Origin: Limnephilus marmoratus
Lineage: Eukaryota > Arthropoda > Insecta > Trichoptera > Limnephilidae
Assembly (NCBI GenBank): GCA_917880885.1
Contig: OU862918.1
Location: forward strand, 1,488,001-1,552,000
DNA length: 64,000 bases
Reading direction: 5' to 3'
Numbering within the stretch: the first letter of the stretch is position 1; each line of letters opens with the position of its first letter. The notes under the pieces are model-generated. The model searched no databases and was not told the origin of the DNA. It saw nothing but the letters and a program-made list of their open reading frames with translations. Of this stretch, positions 1 through 10,290 are shown in pieces. Made by a program: the position numbers and the translations under genes.

Positions 1-439
1 TCACAATGAGAAAAAAATATCCATGTCCCTATTAAATCTACAGGATTCTTTCATCTTTTCCACTGTGACAACCATAGCTCAACCATCGCTATTGCAATGT
101 CATCGAACTACCTAGTATCTACTAATATACTTACAGACCTTTTCGATGTTTTCAAAACCTCACCGTCCTCCGTAAAAGCAAACATTATTAGTTGTGAAAC
201 CTGATATGTTTATTTTTTTTACATTAGATACACACAACAGGCCCTGAGGAAAACAATTTCCTCCAGGGCCTATGTCATTTTTGGGGATGCTGTGTGGAGG
301 ATCTTTTTAGGGAAAGGAAAGAGCGTAAATTCTATGGAGGAACAAGGAATGGGGGATGGGTAGGAATCTGGTGGTCAGTGTGTTCCCGAGTGACAGACGT
401 GTGAATCCATCCCTCCCACTTTGGTACAAGGCGTTGGAT
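1..439. other. No gene seen; one short hairpin
   Basis: I see no convincing coding signal here. At 240-270 the arms GGCCCTGAGGAAA and TTTCCTCCAGGGCC form a near-perfect hairpin with a 4-base loop and one bulged base. Nothing around it suggests a terminator or a known RNA, so it may be the edge of the repeat that begins near 440. Confidence 0.4.
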
Positions 440-700
440 CGAAAGAGTACAGCTGGAGAGATAAAAAGGTCTCCCTCAACCAGTCTCTCCCGATCCGGTA
501 CGCCACGCAGTAGGTGGGAATACGCATGTGCCCCCAAGATCTATGTAGATAAACCTTACCCCGTGAACCCGGGTTCCTCTGCTAAGTCACCCAACGTAGC
601 GATCCACTTGGGATGACCTATAGCAGGGTTGTTGGTTATCCAGTAAATGGTTCCCAGAGCAGCGGTACCCTCCTCCCAAATTGTATTATCTTTGTGAAAT
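440..700 (-). repeat. Unidentified dispersed repeat R1, copy 1
   Basis: About 200 bp of this stretch recurs in the same orientation at 2,480-2,690; shared landmarks are CTGCTAAGTCACC and the block around CCACTTGGG. On the minus strand copy 1 can be read as EGTAALGTIYWITNNPAIG followed by HPKWIATLGDLAEEPGF, and copy 2 gives a related but diverged string (IHWITN, HPKWFAMFGDLA). The shared frame hints at former coding sequence, but I do not recognise a family. It could equally be a non-coding repeat that happens to lack stops. Confidence 0.6.
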
Positions 701-1442
701 GATAAGTATTTATTGTACTGATACGTATTACATGTAGGTATGTAGGCACTGATATAATTTTTCTGTATAATGTTTGACATAATTATGTTTGCTTTAGCCC
801 TAAAGATGTTAAATAAATATAAAAAAAATAACACCCCACATCCCAGATTTTAATAATTTTTTTGTCAATTTTCTTTATAACTCATGAGGAGTACAGAGCA
901 AGCCGGCCACTTAACACTTTTTCATTTTTCAATAGACCCTTTGGCGTTGTTTTGAAAGTTATTAAAAAGATTTGATAGAATTTACTTATTACCATTCCAC
1001 ACTCTTACCAAGGATAAATGAATACTGGAATAATAGAATGCTATGCTTGTGTTCTATTGTCTTTGACTCTTACACACAGCACAAGAATTACGATTTTCTG
1101 CACCTTGGCGAAAATATTTTAGTAAGTAAAATGAACAGTGGTACTTTTTTCAGCATCACAGAATTTTTAAAGTGGCAGTTTTGCATCTCATCGAAATGCG
1201 CAATGGCGATTTTGCATCTAACTAAAATTCAAAATGGAAGTGAACAATAGCGGCAATTTTAGATAATGGTGAAATAAGGATTCTGTCGGGCTGAAATTTA
1301 AAAGCGTGCAATTTGCATCGAATCCATTTTCTTTAAATGTTTTTTTTTTTTTAATTATGCATATCTGCTTTCAAAAACCGAGTGTAGGTTGGAATACAGC
1401 TTCATAATCTATATTGAAATCTAAAAAAAATAAGTTTTAGGT

Positions 1443-1840
1443 TTGCTTTTACCCCCTCAAAATATTTCATTTACAGATAAAGTCAGCCTGGTATCTAAAA
1501 TTACATACAAATATTTAATGATGGATCCGGTCTTCAAACATTCTCCATTCATCATTACATTATCAAAGGTGTATTGTATTATTTTATTTACGATGTTCAC
1601 AAATTTAGTTTTGTTTAGATCAAAATTAAATTTATTACTTTTATGTCAAAGAGATAAAACATTGAAAACTTGGTTTAGTTAGTTCTCAATTGATACAAAC
1701 TTATTTGCAGATATTAATAATATCAATATTGAGATAGACAGATACATAATAATGTAACATCAATTTTTTCGAGGTGACACGTCGTATATAAAATAATGAA
1801 AAGGGTCGGTCCAAGATCCAACCCCCAGTGGCACTCCTTA
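1443..1840 (-). pseudogene. Decayed non-LTR retrotransposon RT fragment
   Basis: Read on the minus strand from about 1,840, one frame gives GVPLG and, after a one-base shift, LGPTLFIILY. This matches the conserved GVPQGSxLGPxLF block of LINE reverse transcriptases. Further down, NKFNFDLNKTKFVNIV and IIKYLYVILDTRLTLS match the lysine-threonine-lysine and YLGVxLDxxLTW blocks that follow the catalytic aspartates. The YADD motif itself is not readable. This is a 5'- and 3'-truncated Jockey-type scrap with no flanking tail that I can define. Confidence 0.6.
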
Positions 1841-1923
1841 TTTAATAAATAGAGGATCCAATACAACTAATGCTGAATAGGATCCAATACATTTAATAAA
1901 TAGAGGATCCAATACAACTAATG
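1841..1923. repeat. 51-bp direct duplication
   Basis: The 32-bp segment starting TTTAATAAATAGAGGATCC at 1,841 recurs exactly at 1,892, a period of 51 bp. An extra partial GGATCCAATAC lies between the two. It sits at the upstream edge of the RT scrap and looks like a local slippage or break-repair duplication. Confidence 0.8.
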
Positions 1924-2479
1924 ATCCAATATGACAGCTGTAAGAATAATGTATACAAATTGGACGAAAAAGATGTCAAAATAAAGCATGTCCCACATTT
2001 AATACGAAAAAAAGGAAAAATCGTATGGAATTTGTACGAAAAACTGTGTTGTGTGAAACGCCCAAAAAAGCTTAGCCCAATAAATTTCGAAACTTACCCT
2101 CTCATGAATAATCAGTTATCTCTCTCATAAAGTGTTAGATAATCAAAAGAGAGAGTAATGTTTAAAACAAACTGAACCTACCGGAGCTTGAAAAGGAAAT
2201 GAATATTAATGTTTCGCATTTCACAAGCTGGTTGAGAATAAACAAGCAAACCCACTAAAAAAATGCTTCGCAAATCTCTTTTTCGGTAGCAAAAAAAATT
2301 TTGCCTCAATCTCAACATTGGTGACGACTTTCTTAAAAAAAAAACAAGCAAAGCACATTTGGGCCTGATTGTAGATTCCCAGCTTTTAAGGGATCGCCAC
2401 ATAAATCACGCGAAAAAGAAAAATATCCCTATACCTCTAGTCCCATAACACGATCTATCGAAAAGGATTGATAGGATAA

Positions 2480-2690
2480 CTTTCGCAACTTCTCAAACCG
2501 CCCTCTCCCGATTCAGCCCGCCATGCAGCTGGTGGGCAGGCTCATAAGCTCACTTCACCCGATGAACCCGAGCACCCCTGCTAAGTCACCAAACATAGCG
2601 AACCACTTGGGGTGATTTCTGTTAGAGGTGTTGGTAATCCAATGAATAGTTTCCAGGGTAGCGGTACCGATTATACCCGCCCAGAAAATT
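2480..2690 (-). repeat. Unidentified dispersed repeat R1, copy 2
   Basis: Diverged direct copy of the repeat at 440-700, in the same orientation and about 2 kb away. It keeps CTGCTAAGTCACC, CCACTTGGG and GGTAGCGGTACC. Many differences would change the encoded residues, so neither copy looks like a constrained gene. Confidence 0.6.
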
Positions 2691-2699
2691 TGTTTTTTT

Positions 2700-3400
2700 T
2701 CTTCCTTGTGTTTATTTCTACTTAAGTTTGAACCTTTTCTTTACAACACTTTCATCTTTCTTATTTATTTTAATTCTTCATTATGCATATGATGTTCAAA
2801 AATTTTAAAAGGTAATAAAACAATTTTTTTATTATATTATGAAAAGTGGAAATAAAATTCATGTTCAATGTGAAATTTATTTCTCCTTTATTTTTAAATT
2901 AAAGTAGGTAGATGTAAGTTTCATGTTTGTTTTATCATTTTTTTATAATGAAATTCCACCATAAAATGTCAGTTTCAAAAATAGAAATATTAAAAATTTG
3001 ATTTACCATAAAAAGTGTAAATTTGTATTACTCCCACTTACGATGTGCGAATTCCTCCCGTCCCAAAATTATTTGTAACTCATCGGCATTTCTGTGGAGC
3101 CACAAAAAAAAAACTCTCGTCATTTTAATAAAATCCACAACGCAACCATGTAAAATCTTTGAGAAGTTAACCTTCTAATGGCAGATGTTTCAGCCTTTAC
3201 CGTACGATCCCAGCAACGCTTCACAGTTTAGTAAACCTGACAGCAGCTGTAGTGGCAGAATGGTGTTTCCAAATTTAGTTTATAATATCACCCCGCAACT
3301 TAAATTAATGCTCGAATAATTTATTTGACAACGCAGCAAATTCATCCCGCCATCCGTTTCCAGACTCTGACAACCTTATCCGATAACACAACCACTTCTC
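2700..3400. other. AT-rich stretch, nothing identified
   Basis: I see homopolymer-rich, low-complexity DNA with no open frame resembling a known protein and no clear repeat structure. Confidence 0.4.
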
Positions 3401-3404
3401 TCCC

Positions 3405-3462
3405 AAACAGTTGGCCCCTCAACAGTTGGCCTGCCAACAGTTGATCATCCCGGACAGTTGAT
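3405..3462 (+). repeat. Short ACAGTTG direct repeats
   Basis: ACAGTTG occurs four times at 3,407, 3,422, 3,437 and 3,454, with spacings of 15, 15 and 17 bp and partly shared spacer sequence (GGCC.., GATC..). It looks like a short decaying minisatellite. I see no protein or regulatory context that would make these operator sites. Confidence 0.6.
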
Positions 3463-3689
3463 CCCTCGGACCTTTGACTCTTTAAAGGAATATTTTTGCT
3501 GTACGTCCTCATTGTAAAGCAAGTTTGCAGAGAGAATATACGGTCCTATACTTATATCTGCAGGCGTTTTGAGTGGAAATCCGCTATACAAATATTTTTA
3601 CAAATTTTAACGTAAATTTCTATGAACCGGTGTACTCGCAACACGATTTATCCATTAAAATCATTCTTTTGTTCAGAATGCATGAATAA

Positions 3690-4260
3690 AATTACAATTG
3701 CGGATCATCTGCTAACGAATTCTAGTGTTTGAAGTGGAGTTATAAAATTCTGATTGCAGACTGATTATGCTGCAAAAATTGGAGGAAAACCATTTTCCAA
3801 CTCTCGATGCAGTATAAAGTTCCACTTCTGAGATAAAACAAGTTTTGTCTTCCAAATACCGTATGCAATTCAAAATCAATCTAAAGTTTCGAGTGGAGTC
3901 TAATTCTGAGAAAAACCATTACAGATTCACCCAAGATAAAACCAGTTTCGTGTTCACGTAACATAAAATATCAATTGCGGATTCATCTGCTGACACATAT
4001 CGTAGGAAACCATTCTGAGTGAAGTTTATAATTCGAGTAGCACACCTATGCATTAAAATTTGAAAGAAAACCATTTGCTTGTTCCGCTTAAAACAACTAT
4101 TTAAGTTTATGGACTTTAATGAAGCAGAATCACTGTTAAGTTAAAACCAGTCTTGTGTTCTACACGGAACGTGTTGCGGACTCATCTGCTAATGCAACTC
4201 AAGGGAAACCACTCTCGCGTTCCGAGTGCAATCATACATTTTTTATAGAGACTTATTTGT
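3690..4260 (+). repeat. Degenerate long-period tandem repeat
   Basis: Three blocks resembling TTGCGGAyTCATCTGCT start near 3,697, 3,972 and 4,171. Blocks resembling ATAAAACCAGTTTTGTGTTC precede the repeats near 3,833, 3,943 and 4,138. GGAAACCATT blocks recur between them. The spacing is irregular (about 200-275 bp), so this is an old, eroded satellite or the interior of a repeat-rich element. No coding frame is visible. Confidence 0.5.
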
Positions 4261-4825
4261 GACATTTAGACACACATTTTTTCTAAATACATGTGCGGCC
4301 CACGGGTGATGTGACAAACATCAAAATGACCCCAGTCGGAATAAAGGTTCCCCACCCCTTCTTTAGACTCTAGGCGGTGAATAAATTTTTTTCTTGAGAT
4401 CAGGGATTTTTACTTACGGCTAATAACGGCGAGGAAATCCGGCACCGGCACCGTTGTAAAAAAGAACAGCAGCGGAAGCAGATTTCATCATCGAAGACAA
4501 TTAACTGCAATGCGAGTTGCTTGCAGATTGTCGGATATATTTAATCGCAAATTACTGAAAGGTTGACTTCAATGACCACCCTACTCATGTTAATTTGATC
4601 CTCGCATATTTTAATTCACCTCTGTATAATCCTTTTGAAGTGAAAACGTCTTTAACACCGTAGTGATTTGAAACTCGATGAAACGGAAGCGAGCGATACT
4701 GAAAAGAAACCAACACAATCTTTAGGATTTAGCCTGCGAGAGAATGAGATAGCAATAACATATTTATTTATTTCATGGGTACTCGGTTCCAATATAATAC
4801 GATGAATCCACGGTCCCACGCAAGC

Positions 4826-4905
4826 CTCTTAGTCTAGTGGTATAAAGTGCCTGACGAATCTTAGTGGCCAGATATGCAGCGGGCCAAGGATCGAATCTTA
4901 CAAAA
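4826..4905 (+). repeat. tRNA-related (SINE-like) fragment
   Basis: CTTAGTCTAGTGGTATAAAG resembles an RNA polymerase III A box and GGATCGAATCTT resembles a B box about 50 bp later. This is the spacing of a tRNA-derived SINE head with an enlarged anticodon region. An A/T-rich stretch follows. There is no foldable cloverleaf and no second copy in the window, so the call rests on the box match alone. Confidence 0.35.
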
Positions 4906-4929
4906 TCCAAAAAATAATGTATATTTTTA

Positions 4930-5431
4930 TTTTTGTAAAATAATATCTAATCTTCAAACCACTCCAAAATGAACAGGCAAAGAAAACACAAAACAAAGCG
5001 ACATCTAGCGACTCCGAAGAAGAAAATACAAATACTAATAAGATGACGTATAGGAAAAGGTGCAATTAAATTCGATGACAAAAATATGAAAAAATCATCT
5101 TTCACATTGATAAAAAGGTGCTTCGTAGTCTCCCCACTCTTGCCTACTTTAGTTTTCTGGAGGTTTCTCTTCTACCGCGTGTGTATTGGATACTCTGTTT
5201 TTATGTTTTTATATTAGTTTTAATAGCGTTTCACCTACCACACTATTATGGTAGTCGAAATTTGTGTTTATTATTATTCTGTGGAATCTATCTACTTCTC
5301 GTTTATTATACTGCGATAATGATAATAATGATGCCAGTATTATTGACATTAATTTATTTATTCTCTCAGGCGCTTAATAAAACTGGATGCTTTTTAGCGG
5401 CTCCGTCAACGTGTTCACTGTTGCATTGAAC
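4930..5431. other. No feature identified
   Basis: Short open frames here are AT-rich and resemble no protein I know. The segment is left flanking DNA of the inverted-repeat element that begins at about 5,432. Confidence 0.4.
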
Positions 5432-5855
5432 AGCCCCAGTCAATAAACGCATTGAACTGGAACAAATTAAGGGAAAGCTGAATTTTTGCAGGTGGATAGT
5501 ACTTTTTACAGGGAGTATTTTCACAAAAGTCCCCACCCCTCCCCCGCTTGCTTTCCCCCCTGCCCTCCTCCAAACTTTGAAATTGTAGAGTTCCACAAAA
5601 TCCATTATATCTCCTAAACTATACAATATATCTGAAAAAAAAATAACACCACTATACTTCTTACAAAAACTGTCTACAAAAAAGAAAGAATATATTTTTT
5701 TGTTATCTACTACGGTTTGGCAAATAATAATGACATTGTCGCCAAAAAAAAATTTTTTTCGTAAAATTTTTATTTAAAGGTAAATATTTTTTTGTCTGAG
5801 AGAACACACAAAAATGTTTCAAACAAACTATTTGCTAAATTTAATAAGCTTTAAA
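5432..5855 (-). repeat. Left long inverted repeat
   Basis: The reverse complement matches 13,652-14,073 throughout its length, from AAAGCTTATTAAATTT at the inner end to AATTTGTTCCAGTT near the outer end, with small indels in the A/T runs. Its outer part contains GTCAATAAACGC, uninterrupted, at the position where the right arm is split by the hAT-like insertion. This arm is therefore the empty-site reference for that insertion. Confidence 0.75.
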
Positions 5856-6113
5856 ACGATATATAGCATTGCTTACTTTTATCCTTAATACTGGTCAAAA
5901 TCTGACTCAACTGCAGGGCGGCACGGCACCGCGGCGAGCGGGCAACCTAGTCAGCTGTGATTGCAGGTGACCGACTTGTGCTTAGATAGCACTATTTATT
6001 GTTTTAAATTGAAACATCGGGTACTTTTTTAATTTATTTACCATATAAAAACACTTATAACACTTAATAGTATTTGCAATAAAAGTACGAAAAAAATTCC
6101 AATAAGTACAAAA

Positions 6114-6500
6114 TTATATAACTTTCGTAGGTATTAAGGGATAACAGAATATTATTATTAACTGGGTATCACAGTCGTCTTCAAATATTTCATCAGTATT
6201 TTCAGATGTGTTACTGAAGGATAGTCCATTGCAGTGGCCACACATATCAGAACACTCAAGTCCTGCCCTCCGACAGCTGCACGACTTTCCGCACGAGGTT
6301 TTACAGTTACAACAATCAATTAGAAGTTCATTTGGATTCGCGGGACATGTCATTTGTATGTGTTAACTTATATTCTCTTCTTTGCCATCCCCATTCATTA
6401 GATAGTAATTCATTTCCTGGGCATGTTTGAACTAGGAGGTATGTCTTGCTAGCATTGGCGCTACTTGCGGCCAACGCCAAACCCAAAACCTGGAAAGGAC
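6114..6500 (-). pseudogene. CXC-domain protein, C-terminal part (decayed)
   Basis: Frame one reads LALAASSANASKTYLLVQTC, then PGNELLSNEWGWQRREYKL. After a frameshift at about 6,355 it continues TCPANPNELL and then a cysteine cluster, CNCKTSCGKSCSCRRAG, LECSDMCGHCNGLSF. The C-x-C-x4-C-x3-C-x-C arrangement is that of a TSO1/tesmin-like CXC domain, which binds zinc and DNA in its known members. The preceding EWGW block is one I associate with a repeated arthropod family ending in a CXC domain. The frameshift and the missing upstream part show it is dead. It is the C-terminus of the gene whose middle lies at 7,140-8,354. Confidence 0.6.
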
Positions 6501-7130
6501 ATGCAATAAACAGGCCAGCGGCTAGCTCACACAGCCGGCGCGAGCAAGGTTCCTCTTAAATCCAGGGCGAGTGTTTGTGGTTCGCTTGTAAATTCCTACT
6601 TCCCTTCCTTTCCTCACAATCTCCAGGTCTCCTTCCTCAATCAGAACACAGTTGTTATGCACGAAAAAGGGTTTATTCATTTAAAGGTGAACAGGATTAT
6701 ACACAAGCCAGCCTCGGCACTAAACACATGGTTATTTGGCTAACTAAAATGCTATTGTTCTATCAACTCTCTCTCTACGCGTATATAGTGAAGTTAAATG
6801 TCAGTTCTTAGCACACAGAGGGGAAGGAAGGTTCATTTGTACTCACAGGCAGGATATAGGTAGTCGTCAGAAGGTACTGGTATTATATACTTCACACAAT
6901 TAAAATAAAACATCGCGAAGTCAGTTTACGGCGGGCGCCCTAGCGCACCCGCTAGGACGCACTTGTTGTTCGCCCGAGGCCCGGTTGGGGAATGAATCCT
7001 GGGAGCCGCTCGGCGCTTGGCTACTTGTGTCGAGCGGTGCGGGGAAAGGGGGGCGGAGGGCCTGTGCAAGGGGTCAATTCGCTATTAGCTCGCACGGGAA
7101 TCAATTCCGTAACGTAACAGTCCTCAGGAG
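6500..7130. other. GC-rich interruption of the CXC gene, unidentified
   Basis: This block is clearly richer in G+C than its surroundings (for example GGGCGCCCTAGCGC and CGGTGCGGGGAAAGG) and lies exactly where the CXC-family gene should be continuous. I take it for an inserted sequence of about 0.6 kb. I found no terminal repeats, duplication or coding sequence that would name it. Confidence 0.35.
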
Positions 7131-7139
7131 ATACTGGCG

Positions 7140-7450
7140 GGCCGCGATCTTTACAGTTACACAGTATTTCATAAATTTTCTAGCCCATTTTCTTTCATTA
7201 TGCGGCCAATAAATCCTAAATATTACATTAACAAATGAAAACCTTCTAGTCGTAAAATAATTTTTGAAATTTCCGATGATCCGTCAGCCCCCGGTACCAT
7301 TTCAATAGCTCTGAGAAAAAGCAGGTTGGTCGAAAGTTACAATGCATGTTTGATTGTTCTTTTTACACTGTTCTGTTGGGAGACATAGTGCAGTGTACAC
7401 TGAGGATGGATTATTTGAATCAATATCAATAAATGGAACAGCCATTACTT
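7140..7450 (-). pseudogene. CXC-family protein, middle-distal part (decayed)
   Basis: The minus strand reads AVPFIDIDSNNPSSVYTALC, then CIVTFDQPAFSQSY. After a stop, about one frame on, it reads IILRLEGFHLLM, a stop, then YLGFIGRIMKENGLENL. The VTFDQP, RLxGFHLLM and GxIGxIM blocks are ones I associate from memory with a repeated arthropod gene family that carries a C-terminal CXC domain. Order and orientation agree with the other pieces. At least three stops or frameshifts make it a pseudogene. Confidence 0.55.
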
Positions 7451-7849
7451 AACTGGTTCCATAATCCACACAATCGTTCATAGCGACATTTATAAACCCG
7501 TTGCAGTCAACTTTTGAATGCGTGCCACTTAACCACCCTTGCGTGCCCTTCAGCGCCCCTGAGGTGATTTTTCACGAAAATGGTGCTTTATAAATCAGTC
7601 AAATATTATTAATTGGTTAGAGATACAAAATATAATGAATCGGCGTGCTCTTTTCTAGAAGATAACAGTACGTACATTTCATTCACTGATTCAAGCTGCT
7701 CTTTTTTCTCTTCGCGTAGCAACTTTGAGGGGTGTTTTCTTTTTTCCCAAAATTTTCACACTGAAGACGAGGAACATCTAGAGTTGTTGTCATATTAGAG
7801 GCCAGAGTGATACACTTTATTCCTCCCATGGCATGAAATGTATTTAGGC

Positions 7850-8354
7850 CTAATAATAATATATTAACGATCTAATCTTTTTATATTAACGTCGGAATTG
7901 TCGAACGATGTGTCATAGGAGGCCCAGCTTATTAGAGATCTCTGGCATATCACCTTCATGATAAGACGAACAACGACGACAACACTTCTATTAAATGTTT
8001 AGATCCGTACATTCATTGTATATACACAAACTTGTCTGTATTGATGACAAAAAAGACCTAGGCCTTGCAGATGCTATTATGGCGTGGTTAATTACTAAAC
8101 GTCTTCTCAGGTCCATTATCATACAACCTTTTCTTTGTTACAGTTGACGTGAACAGATTCAGAGTTTCAGGAACTAAATCATAACCCCCACCAGTGATTT
8201 CCGGAATATCAGGGTAGCTTTCACAATCATATGGCATTTTTTGAATATCTTCTCTGATTATTTCTGCGGCAGCAAACGTTAAACGTTCCAGATTTGCTTT
8301 CATTTCTTTGTTTCTGCACCAGTCATCTAGTATCTTAAAACTTGAGAGAGACAT
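7850..8354 (-). pseudogene. CXC-family protein, middle part (decayed)
   Basis: From 8,354 down, an open stretch of 88 codons reads LDDWCRNKEMKANLERLTFA, AAEIIREDIQKMPYDC and YDLVPETLNLFTSTVTKKR. Beyond a break come HAIIASARPRSFLSSIQ and, in another frame, MYGSKHLIEVLSSL. The ARPRSF and GSKHLIxVLxSLG blocks belong to the same repeated family as the flanking pieces. The plus-strand LINE starting near 8,390 separates this part from the N-terminal part at 12,600-13,020. Confidence 0.55.
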
Positions 8355-8478
8355 TCATATGGCAGTTTTTCTGCCAAAATTTCGATTCCGCTAGGTGGCG
8401 TCGCGATTACAATCGTATTCCGTACTCCGCGAACTAAAAGTAAATAAATAATAAAAACAACACGAAAAATAACCGAGA

Positions 8479-9551
8479 ATGTCTCTAATCGGAGGCTGCC
8501 CGTGCGGAATTGTTGTGAACGAGATCCTTGCGTTTATACAACAAAAGATGGACGTGATGGACGAGCAAACTATGCACATAATATGTGATAAATCATTCAC
8601 CGAAGAAGACATTGAGTCCGCAAAAACCGTTCTGTGTAAATGTGTACCGGAAAAAACCTTTGCCAGGAGAGTAGGTGAAGGTAAGAAAAAACGTATTTTA
8701 AGTGACATAATTAAAATTCTTAAAGAAACTGATCCGAACAATATACCAAAATTTGCAGTTTTAAACATAAACAAACTACCGCCGGTGACTTTTGATTATA
8801 TTGACGCAACTGCGTTCCTAAGAGACTTAATAATAATTAAAAGTGATGTACAGAAACTGAAAGATGAATCAGACCATGATAATAATTTGGAGATTAAGGA
8901 ACAAATTGATTTATTAAAATCAGAAATAAAAAGTCTCAAACTTAATGTCAATGAACTAACAAAACCATGTAATAACATGATTATCGTGCCATCTGTTGAC
9001 GAAACGCCAAAGCCTCATACCAAGATCAAACCCACGAAAGATGAAAGCATCGCAATGCCATCTATGGAGACAAATCCAAAACTTGACCCACCTATAACCG
9101 AAAAACCATTTAATCGCCCGAAATCATTTGCAGATGTCGCCAACACCATCACTTCAAGTGAAAACGAAAATCAAGATAATCACGAATAGAAATCCATGAA
9201 AAAGAAGACTTATAAAAAGCCACAACCACCACAAAAAAAAGGAAAAACATCATTTTGGGCAGTAACGAAAATGCAGAAATCAAAGGTTTGCAGAGGACGA
9301 AATATGCTCTCGTCACAAGACTGGAGAAAACAACAACCTGTGAAGATGTTATCGCTTTTCTCAAGCAAAGCGGTATTAATGCGGTCGCCTACGAACTACA
9401 GACAAAATCTGGCGAATATCGAGCATTCAAAGTTGGGACTCCTGAGTCAACATACGAAAAACTTATGGATGCGAGTATATGGCCGAAATTCTCAGTTGTG
9501 AGAAAATACATTTTCCGAATGCCGTCAACGCAAACCAATGATTCAAAATAA
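8479..9551 (+). pseudogene. LINE-B ORF1 (gag-like), frameshifted
   Basis: The frame starting at the ATG at 8,479 runs 236 codons to 9,189. It has an N-terminal domain rich in charged residues, the block KLPPVTFDYIDATAFLRD (about residues 100-117), and a predicted coiled coil (about 115-160) rich in K, E and L heptads. Near the end it has KSFADVAN. The C-terminal part continues in another frame at 9,255-9,551 as LQRTKYALVTRLEKTT and IWPKFSVVRKYIF, the end domain typical of insect CR1-like ORF1 proteins. The shift lies in the A-run between 9,189 and 9,255. The protein would bind element RNA. Confidence 0.75.
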
Positions 9552-9559
9552 TATTCAAA

Positions 9560-10290
9560 ATGGATCACATAAGTACCAAGACTCTAAAAATTATCTTATT
9601 CAATTGCAGATCAATTCATCGAACAGAACACTTCATAAATGAATTATGTGGTTGTAATGACATCATTGCATTACAAGAAACCTGGCTGTTACCTACAGAC
9701 TTGGGATATCTGTCGTCAATACATCCAGAATTTCTCAGTCATGGAACATCTGCGGTGAACCTCTCAGACGCTCCATTAATTGGCCGCCCCTACGGAGGCG
9801 TTGCAATTTTATGGCGCAATACAATAAAAGCCATTCTGATTGACTGTAGAGATCCACGAATCACGGCTATTGAACTGGAGTCAGCAAATAGAACTCTCCT
9901 TATAGTCACGGTTTATATGCCGACCAATTCAGCTGAGAACTTACCGGAATTCGCAGACTGTCTGGGAAAAATACACGCCATTATTGAGGAACAAAACAGC
10001 TCCAACTCCATGATTATAGGAGATTTCACTTTTTGGCCGTGAACTTGCACAGTTCTGTACAGAAAATAGCTATACATACACTGATATTGTGCATTTAAGC
10101 TCTGATACATTTACTTATGTAAGTGACGCCCACGGAACCGCCAGATGGCTTGATCACTGTATTATGACACAGGGGTTGAATCGTGCAGTGATGAGCGTAA
10201 AAATCACAGCCGATGCGACGTGGCCAGATCATCTCCCACTAACTGTGGAAATAAAATTATTAAAATTATTTCCAACAGACAGAATCGATC
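9560..10290 (+). pseudogene. LINE-B ORF2 part 1: endonuclease domain
   Basis: The start codon lies 8 bp after the ORF1 stop. Conserved endonuclease blocks are visible in order: FNCRSIHR (Asn), IALQETWL (Glu), VTVYMPTN and IIGDF. After a frameshift at about 10,035 comes SDAHGTARWLDHCI, with the terminal Asp-His pair. This family nicks the target for reverse transcription. A second shift near 10,290 joins it to the linker before the RT. Confidence 0.8.

Noticed and set aside
5118..5429. 103-codon hydrophobic open frame that could be a membrane protein
   Set aside because: The composition follows from AT-rich DNA. It has no family match and ends at the edge of the inverted repeat.
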